DNA from: Okeania sp. SIO1I7
Lineage (GTDB): Bacteria; Cyanobacteriota; Cyanobacteriia; Cyanobacteriales; Microcoleaceae
Direction of reading: 5' to 3'
Length of the DNA stretch: 64,000 nt
Assembly (NCBI GenBank): GCA_010672585.1
Contig: JAAHGF010000019.1
Location: 130,371 to 194,370 of the forward strand
Under the pieces are notes generated by a model. That model did not search any database. It was not told the DNA's origin and worked only from the letters and a program-made list of their open reading frames with translations. Below, in pieces: positions 49,499-58,255 of this stretch (positions are counted from its first letter, which is position 1; every line of letters starts with the position of its first letter). The position numbers were made by a program, and so were the translations under genes.

Positions 49499-50611
49499 AT
49501 GAAACCTACTAACAAAAAAAAATCCCTAATTACATCTTTAGCAATTATTTTAGCATCCCTGGGTTTAACATATATTCCACTCCCAGAAATCTCAAAAAAT
49601 ATTGTAGTTGTTAGTGGCACCGAACTACAAGAAATTCTTCCTGAATTAGAAACTAAATTTGAACAAAAATATCCCCAGATTAATTTAGAACTCAAATATC
49701 AAGGCTCCCAAGATATTATTAATAAATATGTTGATGACCAAAATGATTTTACTCCCACAGTTTTAATTCCAGCTAATAGAGAAATTTTGGAAGAATTAGA
49801 AACAAGATGGAAGGCACAAAATAATAGCGAACCTTTTTATGACAAACCACAACCAATTGCCAAAACAATATTAGTAGCGATCGCTTGGCCGGAACGCGGT
49901 CAAGTTTTATTTCCTAATAATCAATTTAGTTGGCGAAAAATTGCTCAAGCAATGGAAGTTGGAAATTGGGAAAAAATTGGAGGTAAACCACAGTGGGGTA
50001 GTTTTGATTTTCTCACTACTAATCCTACTCGCTCCAATAGCGGTCAATTAACATTAAGTTTATGGGCAAAATCAGAAATCGGAAGAGCAACTCTCACCAG
50101 TCAAAGTTTAAATAATTCCTCAGTCAAATCTTTGTTTAGTTTAGTCAAGCGTTCAGTTTATTTGCCTCCACGTTCGACCGATATTTTATTACAAGAATTT
50201 ATTGCCAAAGGTGAAAATGATGCAGATATAGCAACAGTATATGAAAGTATTGCCTTGCATCGATGGGAACAGTCTCGCACTACTCAAGGGCAACCATATC
50301 AAATTTATTATCTCAATCCTACCATTGAAACAGTTTCCACAGCAGCGATCGCTAGGCGCGATGTTAGTAGTGGTATGGTTGACGCAGCCAGAAAATTTAT
50401 TGATTTTCTCAGACAACCAGAACAGCAGAAACTATTTGTACAGTATGGTTTTCGTCCTGTAGACCAGAGTTTTGATTTGCAGAGTGTACCAAATAGTCCC
50501 TGGAGTCAAAATATCCCTGGTGTCAAAATGAATCCTGGGGTGCAAACTATCTCCACTCCTAACGCGGAGGTGTTGACAGAAATTAAGCGTTTATGGGAAA
50601 GAGCAAATTAG
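49499..50611 (+). CDS. Membrane-anchored solute-binding-like protein
   Basis: 370 residues. A hydrophobic segment at about 10-30 anchors it or acts as a signal. The rest is a type 2 periplasmic binding fold: VVVSGTELQEILPELETKFE, NPTRSNSGQLTLSLWAK, ATVYESIALHRWEQS, RKFIDFLRQPEQQKLFVQYG. No ABC permease or ATPase lies near, so classic transport is unlikely. It shares PTRSNSG and VYES motifs with the binding domain of the vWA lipoprotein at 46097, suggesting a common origin. Confidence 0.85.
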   Translation: MKPTNKKKSLITSLAIILASLGLTYIPLPEISKNIVVVSGTELQEILPELETKFEQKYPQINLELKYQGSQDIINKYVDDQNDFTPTVLIPANREILEELETRWKAQNNSEPFYDKPQPIAKTILVAIAWPERGQVLFPNNQFSWRKIAQAMEVGNWEKIGGKPQWGSFDFLTTNPTRSNSGQLTLSLWAKSEIGRATLTSQSLNNSSVKSLFSLVKRSVYLPPRSTDILLQEFIAKGENDADIATVYESIALHRWEQSRTTQGQPYQIYYLNPTIETVSTAAIARRDVSSGMVDAARKFIDFLRQPEQQKLFVQYGFRPVDQSFDLQSVPNSPWSQNIPGVKMNPGVQTISTPNAEVLTEIKRLWERAN

Positions 50612-50657
50612 GGAGGGGTTAGCAATTAATAATTAATAATTAGGGTGAAAGTTTCTG

Positions 50658-51221
50658 TTAATCTCCCAATATTTCATCAACAGTAAAAGTTACATTAGGG
50701 AAAGCTTGAATTGTCACAGTTTCACCCTTTTGAAAAGTCTGCACAATTTCATAACCATTTCCTTTAGGTTGTCGGTAAACTTCCAGACATTCTTCAGTCA
50801 GATTTACCAACCAAACTTCAACAATATTATTCTCAGCATATAAGGGAACTTTTACTTCTCGGTCATATTTGATTGTTGTATCTGACACCTCTATAAGGAG
50901 AAATACATTTTCTGGTTGAGGTTGTTGAGTCCGATAAAAATCTGGTCGTCGTTGCAACAAACTTACATCTGGTTGTGGTTCAGAAGTATTATTCAATCTT
51001 ACAGGATCTTGAATTCCCACAGTAACAGTTTGTGCTAAACGCAAAATGAAAAGTTCGGCAAGACATTTCACACAAGCGGGGTGACGAATACCCATAGGAG
51101 ACATTTTGATAATTTCTCCTCTGATTAGTTCTACTCGTTCATTTCCAGTAAGTACTCCTGCATCTTGCATTTTATAATACTGGTCTACGGTAAATAGTTG
51201 TCGCAATAATTCTACAGCCAT
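50658..51221 (-). CDS. Uma2 family endonuclease-like protein, copy 1
   Basis: 187 residues with the PD-(D/E)XK core: PQPDVSLL (Asp 85), FLLIEVSDTT (Glu 111), DREVKVPLYA (Lys 124), ending VTFTVDEILGD. Very numerous in cyanobacteria and usually of unknown role; nuclease activity is predicted but not known here. Paired with a close paralogue 84 bp upstream. Together with 58426-58989 and the 59121 fragment they form a dispersed duplication. Confidence 0.93.
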   Translation of the reverse strand: MAVELLRQLFTVDQYYKMQDAGVLTGNERVELIRGEIIKMSPMGIRHPACVKCLAELFILRLAQTVTVGIQDPVRLNNTSEPQPDVSLLQRRPDFYRTQQPQPENVFLLIEVSDTTIKYDREVKVPLYAENNIVEVWLVNLTEECLEVYRQPKGNGYEIVQTFQKGETVTIQAFPNVTFTVDEILGD

Positions 51222-51305
51222 TATTAACTCCTTGAGAATAATCCTATGAATTTGTATGGGTTGAAAAATTATATTTACTCTAAATATTCTAACTGAAAAT
51301 TTCTG

Positions 51306-51869
51306 TTAATCTCCCAATATTTCATCAACAGTAAAAGTTACATGAGGGAAAGCTTGAATTGTCACAGTTTCACCCCTTTGAAAAGTCTGCACAATCTCAT
51401 AACCATTCGCTGTAGGTTGTCGGTAAACTTCCAGACATTTTTCAGTCAGATTCACCAACCAAACTTCAACAATATTATTCTCAGCATATAAAGGAACTTT
51501 TACTTCTCTGTCATATTTAATTGTTGTATCTGACACTTCAATGACGAGAAATATATTTTCTGGTTGAGGATGCTGAGTCCGATAGAAACTTGGTTGTCCT
51601 TGCAGCAAACTTATATCTGGTTGTGGTTCCGAATTATCGTTCAATCTTATAGGATTTTGAACTCTCACAGTAACAGTTGTTGGTAAACGTAAAAAAAACA
51701 GTCGGTTAAGAATATCCACACAAACTGCGTGATAAATACCCATAGGGGACATTGTGATAATTTCTCCTCTGATTAATTCTACTCGTTCATTTTCATTAAA
51801 TACTCCTGCTTCCAGCATTTTATAATACTGGTCTACAGTAAATAGTCGTCGCAATAATTGTACAGACAT
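51306..51869 (-). CDS. Uma2 family endonuclease-like protein, copy 2
   Basis: 187 residues, about four fifths identical to copy 1 by eye, with the same PQPDISLL, IEVSDTT and DREVKVPLYA motifs. Differences cluster in the N-terminal helix and at the substrate side (HAVCVDILNRLFFLRLPTTV). The 3' flanks of both genes are nearly identical, so they arose by tandem duplication. Confidence 0.92.
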   Translation of the reverse strand: MSVQLLRRLFTVDQYYKMLEAGVFNENERVELIRGEIITMSPMGIYHAVCVDILNRLFFLRLPTTVTVRVQNPIRLNDNSEPQPDISLLQGQPSFYRTQHPQPENIFLVIEVSDTTIKYDREVKVPLYAENNIVEVWLVNLTEKCLEVYRQPTANGYEIVQTFQRGETVTIQAFPHVTFTVDEILGD

Positions 51870-52013
51870 TACAGACTCCTTGAGAATAATTAATTATATG
51901 AATTTATTGTACAGACATTTGATTTTATTGTTGATTTTTGGAGATGTCTAATAGAAAATTAAGGTCAAAAAATCATATTTTATGGTAATAATATATAAAG
52001 CAACTATTACTAT

Positions 52014-52685
52014 GTGTCAGCAGTGAAATATGACATCAGATATAAACCAGCCTTTGCTGCTATTTTCATCACCTTAGATCCTGGTGATAGTATTATAGCC
52101 GAAGCGGGAGCCATGACCAGCATGGATGGTCGCTTGTCCATAAAAACAAAGTTTTCTGGGGGCTTTTTCTCAGCTTTATTAAGAAAATTTTTCGGGGGTG
52201 AATCCCTATTTGTTAATGTCTTTGAGAACAAGACTTCCCAACCTTTAAATATTACGTTAACCCAATCCATTATTGGGGATATTGAATGTTTAGAATTAAC
52301 GGGAAATGAGCTATGTTTTCAACCAGGGGCTTACATTGCAAGTAGCCCTAAAGTTAAGCTAGGAGTAAGGTGGGCAGGGTTTGCCAGTTGGTTTACAGGA
52401 GAAGGGTTATTTAAGTTAAAAGTAAGTGGCCAAGGAACAGTTTTTTTTGGGGCCTATGGGGGATTGAGTAAGCAAGATATTGCTGGGGAATTTATTGTTG
52501 ATAATAGCCATTTAGTAGCTTACAGTTCCAATATTAAAATGAGTGTTGGGTTATCAGGTGGCTTAATTAGTTCGGTCACTTCTGGAGAAGGATTAGTTAA
52601 CCGACTCAAAGGGAATGGTGTTATTTATTTGCAATCTCGTAGTATTGCGGGTTTAGTTCGATTCTTAAGTCCCAAAGTCCGTTAA
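52014..52685 (+). CDS. AIM24/TIGR00266 family protein, copy 1
   Basis: 223 residues, probably GTG start (MSAVKYDIRY). All-beta TRAP-like fold with AEAGAMTSMDGRLSIKTKFS, KFFGGESLFVNVFE, GEGLFKLKVSGQGTVFFGAY, DNSHLVAYS and GEGLVNRLKGNGVIYLQSRS. In yeast mitochondria AIM24 stabilises inner-membrane complexes; the bacterial role is unknown. First of three paralogues in 3.2 kb. Confidence 0.9.
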   Translation: MSAVKYDIRYKPAFAAIFITLDPGDSIIAEAGAMTSMDGRLSIKTKFSGGFFSALLRKFFGGESLFVNVFENKTSQPLNITLTQSIIGDIECLELTGNELCFQPGAYIASSPKVKLGVRWAGFASWFTGEGLFKLKVSGQGTVFFGAYGGLSKQDIAGEFIVDNSHLVAYSSNIKMSVGLSGGLISSVTSGEGLVNRLKGNGVIYLQSRSIAGLVRFLSPKVR

Positions 52686-52833
52686 AAATAAGCAATCAGC
52701 AATCAGCCGTCAGCAATCAGCAATAGAGGTTTAGAAGGGTTTCTGTTACCCCTCCACGCACCTTCCGGTTGATATAAACCGGGGTAAACCCAAGTTATAG
52801 AACCTGATAGCTAGTTAAAAAGTTCAAAAAATC

Positions 52834-53517
52834 ATGGATATTCAACTAATACATCAACCCGATAATGCGATCGCCAAAGTTAGCTTAAATGCAGGGGAAG
52901 AAATCATTGCCCAAGCGGGGTCTATGGTTGCTATGAGTGGGTTTGTTAATAGTAGTACTACTCTCAGACAAGGAAAAGGAGGGGGAATTATGGGAGGATT
53001 GAAACGAATGTTAGGGGGTGAATCTCTCTTTTTAAGTGTTTTTCGTTCCCCTACCCCCGACGGTCAAGTTTTTCTTGCCCCTAAATTCATGGGAGATATC
53101 CTAGTTTATGAAATGAAGGGTCAAGAATTAGTCGTCCAATCAGCTTCCTATCTTGCTTCTGCTAACAATGTAGACCTTGATTTAGGGTTTCAAGGGATGA
53201 AATCTTTATTCTCAGGAGAATCTATTTTTTGGTTAAGTGTTACGGGTTATGGTCCGGTAATTTTAACTTCTTTTGGAGGAATTTATGAAATAGATGTTAA
53301 CGGTGATGGTGATTATATTGTGGATACTGGTCATATTGTTGCCTTTGAAAGAAGTTTAGATTTTCGTATTGATAAAGCTAATTCTAGTTGGTTGGGAGCA
53401 TTTTTTGGCGGTGAAGGTTTTGTCTGTCGTTTCCAAGGTCAAGGCAAGGTTTATTGTCAAACTCATAACCCAGGGAGTTTTGGATCTGTTATCGGTTCTC
53501 AATTGCCTCCTAGATAA
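52834..53517 (+). CDS. AIM24/TIGR00266 family protein, copy 2
   Basis: 227 residues, ATG start. Same fold: AQAGSMVAMSG, RMLGGESLFLSVFRSPTPDG, FSGESIFWLSVTGYGPVILT, DTGHIVAFERSLDFR, GEGFVCRFQGQGKVYCQTHN. Its TAA stop is made by the TA target and the first A of MITE-B copy 5, so the insertion ended the reading frame or lies exactly at its natural end. Confidence 0.9.
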   Translation: MDIQLIHQPDNAIAKVSLNAGEEIIAQAGSMVAMSGFVNSSTTLRQGKGGGIMGGLKRMLGGESLFLSVFRSPTPDGQVFLAPKFMGDILVYEMKGQELVVQSASYLASANNVDLDLGFQGMKSLFSGESIFWLSVTGYGPVILTSFGGIYEIDVNGDGDYIVDTGHIVAFERSLDFRIDKANSSWLGAFFGGEGFVCRFQGQGKVYCQTHNPGSFGSVIGSQLPPR

Positions 53518-53848
53518 TTAGGGTTTACTTATTTTTAGCGAGTAAGGGAGTAAGGGAGTAGGGGAGTAGGGGAGTAGGGGAGTAGGGGAGCGAGGGAGTA
53601 GAGAGTAGGGGAGTAGGGGAGCGAGGGAGTAGAGAGTAGGGGAGCGAGGGAGTAGAGAGTAGTTAGGAGGAACGGAGAATTATAGAGGAGATAGTCAGAT
53701 ATTTTGTTAGAGTGATTTTTCTGCAATTATTCTGCCTTTTATGATAACTTTTTGAGCGTAATATACTGAAAATCAGGCGTTTTTTTCTATCTAAAAAAGG
53801 CTTTATTATTTATCTGTCAATGCTTTGATATTTAATTGCAAGACCTAA

Positions 53849-54208
53849 TACCAATTTGAAAAAAGAATGCTACAAAAAGGTAGACCTCGCTCGGATATGC
53901 TTAAAAATATCTCCTCCAGTTCATTTTAGATATTTATTTCTATTGTTTTCCCCTTTTTTTCAAAATTTAATCCTTCTTCCTTCTTCCCTCTTCCTTCTTT
54001 CTTACCGAAATAATTAATAATTAAACAATTAAATAATTAGATAATTTGCGCCTTGAAGCCTCCCCTTTCAAGGGGAAAAAAATAAATCTTTTCCTTTTAG
54101 TCAATCCTCTCCCTTTTAGGCAGAGGTAATTATCCATTATCAATTATCCATTATCAATTATCCATTAATGAATTCTACCATTTGTAATGAACATTTATCA
54201 AACTGGTA
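53849..54208. mobile_element. MITE-C copy 4, nested in MITE-B and carrying REP-G
   Basis: Ends TACCAATTTGAAAAAAGAAT and complement of TACCAGTTTGATAAATGTTC, flanked by exact TAA duplications (53846-53848, 54209-54211). It is longer than other copies (360 bp) because REP-G-like sequence lies within it (54003-54160). Confidence 0.93.
54003..54160. repeat. REP-G within MITE-C copy 4
   Basis: 'AAGCCTCCCCTTTCAAGGGG', then 'CAATCCTCTCCCTTTTAGGC', then 'AGAGGTAATTATCC', followed by 'CCATTATCAATTAT' tandem repeats. It matches the REP-G units elsewhere and breaks the similarity between MITE-C copies 3 and 4. Confidence 0.65.
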
Positions 54209-54213
54209 TAATT

Positions 54214-54368
54214 AGAGGATATCTGAAAAGTTTTTTGATACTGAATTTTGCCCCCCTAGCCCCCCAACTTTGGGGGGAACAAGAGTCAATTTGCTGATAA
54301 AAGTCCCCCAATTTTGGGGGATTTAGGGGGCTTGAATATAGCAAATGGGACTTTTCAGACAACCTCTT
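54214..54368. mobile_element. MITE-F, single copy
   Basis: 155-bp element with inverted ends AGAGGATATCTGAAAAG and complement of AGAGGTTGTCTGAAAAG. It carries one of the 108-bp units (in inverted orientation) found five times at 48855-49411. TAATT lies on both sides when the nested MITE-C is removed, a possible 5-bp target duplication. Confidence 0.88.
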
Positions 54369-54477
54369 AATTATTTTTTTTAATGATAACTGATAACTGA
54401 TAACTGATAACTGAAATAACCTTCCCGATTCTCTGTTTTAAACTTTAGTATTTACCAATAAAATAGGATGACTGTAT

Positions 54478-55176
54478 ATGTCAGAAATTGCTTATAAAAT
54501 TGAACATTCTCCAGCTTATGCTTCATTAATTATTGATTTACGTCCGGAGCAAAAAGTATTAGTAGAAGCCTCCGCAATGGCAGCCATGGATACCTCAATA
54601 AAAATGCAATCTAAGGTCAAAGGTGGCTTAATGAAAGGAGTCGGTAGAATGTTGGGCGGTGAATCCCTATTTATTAGTGAATTTACCGCTCAAAACCAGT
54701 CAGGAAAACTCTATATTTCCCCTGGTGTCCCCGGAGATATTCAACATTATTATATAGAGAATCGTTGTGGTTTATTGGTTCAATCATCAGGGTTTGTTGC
54801 CTGTAGTGATACTGTAGAAATAGATACCAAATTTCAAGGATTTAAAGGCTTTTTTAGTGGAGAATCTTTGTTTTTATTAAGAGCTACTGGAAGGGGGGAT
54901 TTTTGGTTTAGTTCCTATGGGGGTATTTTAGAAATTCCTGTGGAAGAAAATTATGTAGTAGATACCAGTTATGTTGTGGCTTTTGAAGATACCCTAAACT
55001 ATAATGTCGAGATGATTGGAGGTTTATCATTTAAAGGTTTAAAAACAGGAATTTTAGGGGGTGAAGGATTGGTTTGTCGGTTTAGTGGTCAAGGCAGTTT
55101 ATGGATTCAAAGTCGCGCAATTTATCCCCTATTAAATTTTTTAAATCCTTTCCGTCCTACCAAGAGTAGTGATTAA
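54478..55176 (+). CDS. AIM24/TIGR00266 family protein, copy 3
   Basis: 232 residues, ATG start. VEASAMAAMDTSIKMQSKVK, RMLGGESLFISEFTAQNQSG, FSGESLFLLRATGRGDFWFS, DTSYVVAFEDTLNYNVEMIG and GEGLVCRFSGQGSLWIQSRA. Closest in motif use to copy 2. The C-terminal tail (FLNPFRPTKSSD) differs. The three paralogues face the same way and are followed by an M48 protease gene. Confidence 0.92.
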   Translation: MSEIAYKIEHSPAYASLIIDLRPEQKVLVEASAMAAMDTSIKMQSKVKGGLMKGVGRMLGGESLFISEFTAQNQSGKLYISPGVPGDIQHYYIENRCGLLVQSSGFVACSDTVEIDTKFQGFKGFFSGESLFLLRATGRGDFWFSSYGGILEIPVEENYVVDTSYVVAFEDTLNYNVEMIGGLSFKGLKTGILGGEGLVCRFSGQGSLWIQSRAIYPLLNFLNPFRPTKSSD

Positions 55177-55303
55177 GATTGGCTGATTAATTATCAAAGT
55201 ATTGATAGATAAAAGCTTTAGCATTTTTGGTTAAAAAAGGTAAAAAAGTTAGTATTTTGGGATGATTATGGCAGAAAAATCCAGGGAAAATTTTTATGAC
55301 TAA

Positions 55304-55497
55304 TACCAATTCCCAAAAGCAATGCTATACTTTAGTTATACTTCAACCGTTAAATATTTACCAAGATTCAAAGTATTTTTTTGACAATTATTAGTCGGTT
55401 AGTATAGATTTTTCCTACTTTTAACCCCTCCCCACACGAACCAACTTCCCACACTTTCCCACCCAATCATACATAGTATTCTTTTTGATAAATGGTA
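55304..55497. mobile_element. MITE-C copy 5
   Basis: 194-bp element, TACCAATTCCCAAAAGCAAT to ...GATAAATGGTA, flanked by exact TAA duplications (55301-55303 and 55498-55500). It lies between the third AIM24 gene and the M48 gene. Confidence 0.85.
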
Positions 55498-55571
55498 TAA
55501 CTCCTCTATAATTCCTATTTATTCTGACTCCTGACTCCTGAGGACTGACTCCTTAATTATTAATCAAATTT

Positions 55572-56390
55572 ATGAGCGATCGCAATCCCCCACCAACTAA
55601 TCGTCAACTTTTAATTATATTAGGAATTTTTACAGCAATTATTGTCATAATAATTAGCTTTGTATCGATGTTAGTTGGTTGGGCAATTACTCAGATTCCT
55701 ATTGGTTGGGAACAAAAATTAGGAGCATTGATTGTTCCGGTTTACGAACAAAAAGCCAAAGATTCTCCTCAACAAGAAATCTTAAATAACCTCTTAGATC
55801 GTTTGGAGTCTAAACTAGATAATAAATTATCAGAAAAAAGAGATTATCGAGTAATCTATATTCCTGAAAAAAACGTTAACGCTTTTGCCATTCCTGGAGA
55901 TATTATTGGTATTTTTGAAGGGTTAGTGAAAGAAGTTAAATCAGAAAATGAATTGATGATGATTTTAGGGCATGAATTAGGACATTTTGCCAATAGAGAT
56001 CATCTTCGGAGTTTAGGAAAAACCTTAGTTATTCGAGTTGCGGTCGCTAGTATTTTTGGAGATAATGCGACTTTAGCTAATAGTGTTGGAGTTGTTATCG
56101 AAACTATTAGTAATACTCGCTATTCTCAGTCTCAAGAATATCAAGCAGATGAATTCGGATTAATGCTATTAAATGAAACCTATGGTCATGTGACAGGAGC
56201 AACGGATTTTTTTAAGAACTTTAAAGAACAAGAAAAATTAAGCTGGGACTTTTTTTCTAGTCATCCTGCTGGAGAAAAGCGTGTTAAGAGATTAGAGAAA
56301 TTAATTAAACAAAGACAATATAAATTAGGTGAATATTCAGAATTAGAGCCAAATTTACAGTTGAGCGATCGAGAGATTTTTAGGAACTAA
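55572..56390 (+). CDS. M48 family metalloprotease
   Basis: 272 residues. One N-terminal membrane helix at about 13-40, then the zinc protease domain: HELGH (134-138) and the third ligand in EYQADEFG (Glu 189). VNAFAIPGDIIGIFEGLV precedes the motif, as in HtpX/Oma1/BepA-like proteins. Probably membrane or periplasmic protein quality control. It lies 395 bp after the AIM24 triplet. Confidence 0.93.
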   Translation: MSDRNPPPTNRQLLIILGIFTAIIVIIISFVSMLVGWAITQIPIGWEQKLGALIVPVYEQKAKDSPQQEILNNLLDRLESKLDNKLSEKRDYRVIYIPEKNVNAFAIPGDIIGIFEGLVKEVKSENELMMILGHELGHFANRDHLRSLGKTLVIRVAVASIFGDNATLANSVGVVIETISNTRYSQSQEYQADEFGLMLLNETYGHVTGATDFFKNFKEQEKLSWDFFSSHPAGEKRVKRLEKLIKQRQYKLGEYSELEPNLQLSDREIFRN

Positions 56391-56441
56391 TTTTGCATGA
56401 AAAAATAGTGGATATCCTAAATATTGAACTCAAGCAAGCAA

Positions 56442-56580
56442 TAAATCTAATAGTAAAATTTGTAGTAGACCGACAAGCCTAAAAATGTAGGTTGGGTTGT
56501 AGCTTGCTTCCGCGTAGCGGTACGGAGTGAAACCCAACAAAACAAAACCTTACTAATGTTAGGTTTATTCTATTAGATTA
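56442..56580. repeat. Inverted repeat with GTAGGTTGGGTT core
   Basis: Ends AAATCTAATAGTAAAA and complement (TATTCTATTAGATT). The core has GTAGGTTGGGTTGTAGC and GTGAAACCCAAC, a common cyanobacterial hairpin repeat. Confidence 0.7.
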
Positions 56581-56627
56581 AACAATCCAGTAGTATCAAA
56601 AAAGTATAGAAACCGAGTTTGTATAAA

Positions 56628-57116
56628 ATGAAAATTCTACCTCGCATCTTTAGTCTAACTTTACTCTCCCTCGCTTTAACAAATTGTTCTGTTTCACCCG
56701 AAAAAATCAAATCTAGTATTGTCATTATTAGCAATAAATCTGGCCATGGAACTGGTTTTTTTGTACCTGGAAAACCAGGAGTCTGTAGTGTACTAACCGC
56801 AGCTCATGTTTTGAAAGGAAAATGACAAAATTTCGTCGAAACTGCTAAAGATAGGAAAAGCTGGCGGATAGCTAATATAGAAAGACTTCCTTTTCTTATA
56901 GTATAGATTTAGCTTTAGTTACTTTTCAGCCAGAAGGAAAAAAATGTAATTATCCACCTTTAAAAATAGGTAACTCCGAAAGTTTGAAAATACTTAGTCC
57001 GATTTATATTTCTGGTTTTCCTGGACGGGGTTTGGGCAGTGGGAAGTTGGTATACCAGACTGTTAAAGGTGAAGTTTCTGGTTTCGATACTTTAGCGGAA
57101 GGTTATGGGGTTTCCT
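56628..57116 (+). pseudogene. Trypsin-like serine protease lipoprotein, broken
   Basis: MKILPRIFSLTLLSLALTNC is a lipoprotein signal (lipobox LTNC). Then SGHGTGFFVPG and LTAAHVL (catalytic His) follow. A TGA after VLKGK, then a frame change, separate the rest: DLALVTFQPEGKKCNYPPLK, GNSESLKILSPIYISGFPG, QTVKGEVSGFDTLAEGYG. The catalytic Ser region is missing because the text ends near 57116. The ATG at 56628 is used rather than the upstream TTG. Confidence 0.85.
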
Positions 57117-57255
57117 AATTATCGTATGCCATCAAAATTGTTCCTACTTGTCCTTTATAAAAAATAATAGACATCTTCAGAAAAGAGGAAATAGAGAGAA
57201 GTAATTGATAACTTAATAGATAATAATTGATATTATTTTTGATTGCTGAAAAGGT

Positions 57256-57680
57256 CTAATCTAAAGGAGTATGCCAACCAAAAGCTACCCAATGTTTTCT
57301 AGCAGCAACTAGAACGGATTATTAGTTCTTAAAGCTGTAACTGTAGCTCGACCAACAGCGGTTATACCTTCAATTTTTGTCCCGTCAGAACTCCATTGAA
57401 AATGATGCGACCATTCCTGTTGACGTGGATTCAATAAAGATACTTTTTCTCCAGTTAAAGGATCGATAACTTCAATCATATTAACTTTAAATTCATTGCA
57501 GTTTTGACAAGCCAAACAAACATTTTCAAAGCTAGTTTCTCCACCTTTTGAAAGAGGATAAATGTGGTCGTATGTCATGGGAATACCACTATTTATTTAA
57601 CTGGTTAAACAATAACAACAAGAGTGGCGATCGCTTTCTGCTATCTGAAGTCGTAGAGTTTGGGAAATGTAAGAAGACAC
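57256..57680 (-). pseudogene. HNH endonuclease, decayed second copy
   Basis: Begins at 57680 with GTG in place of ATG (SSYISQTLRLQIAESDRHSC then CYCLTS). It is cut by TAA where the intact copy has Glu, resumes with YDHIYPLSKGGETSFENVCL and ACQNCNEFK, and loses frame near RTNNPF (57309). The out-of-frame tail still encodes AARKHWVAFGWHTPLD. Close to the intact copy at 44423-44848. Confidence 0.93.
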
Positions 57681-57700
57681 AATTCTTGATTTTTCGTCGA

Positions 57701-58108
57701 TTAATTAAGAGGATAAACTTTATATCCCCGCCATTGAAGTAAAGGTGCCGCCTGCGCTTTTTTCAACATAAATAAATCAGCTTCCCGTCGCATTTTGCTT
57801 AACTTTAATTTTTCCCATTCTGTTAATTATCGACTAGAATTAGCCTCAAGTAAACTATTATATTGTTTCATCTCTGCCTCTGTTTTTTGACTGTGGCTAA
57901 TACGCCACAAACTATCATCATCTAGTCTATCTAATCCAGCAATATCTACTCTAAACTCCTCTGGAATATCCTCATAACTAGGAGGTATTCCTACTTTTAG
58001 AGTATGAATTACTATATCTTCAACAGAACATTGCATTCCTCTGGCAGTGTTAGCTAAACGTTAATAAATTGTTTCTGGAATTTCTAAAGTAACTGTTTGT
58101 TTTTGCAT
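57701..58108 (-). pseudogene. Antitoxin-like partner ORF, decayed second copy
   Basis: Starts MQKQTVTLEIPETIY, then TAA where the intact copy has Gln. RLANTARGMQCSVEDIVIHT and the rest follow in frame to ANSSR, then a second TAA where the intact copy has Glu. The remainder (LSKMRREADLFMLKKAQAAP) is readable to 57701. Same order and 20 bp from the HNH copy. The intact pair is at 44423-45298. Confidence 0.93.
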
Positions 58109-58145
58109 ATTTATTATTTGAATAGGGTTAAGTAAGGAGTCGTAG

Positions 58146-58165
58146 GGGCGAATAGCTATTCGCCC
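58146..58165. repeat. 20-bp perfect palindrome GGGCGAATAG/CTATTCGCCC
   Basis: Same style as the palindrome at 22410. In the spacer upstream of the decayed cassette. Confidence 0.85.
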
Positions 58166-58255
58166 ATACAAGAGTCAGAATTAGATAATACTCTACAGAC
58201 TAATTTAACTGTCTCGCTTGTGACAAAGCAACCTTTAAACCTTGGTCCTATAGAG

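Larger units (their letters stand above)
53517..54212. mobile_element. MITE-B copy 5, split by MITE-C
   Basis: Left part 53517-53848, beginning ATTAGGGTTTACTTA with a long GGGGAGTA minisatellite core, and ending TTAATTGCAAGACCTAA. The last base of its right end lies beyond MITE-C copy 4 at 54212. Once MITE-C is removed, the flanks read TA (53515-53516) and TA (54213-54214). Confidence 0.85.

Noticed and set aside
53535..53726. Minus-strand frame rich in Leu, Pro and Ser
   Set aside because: Translation of the GGGGAGTA minisatellite in MITE-B.
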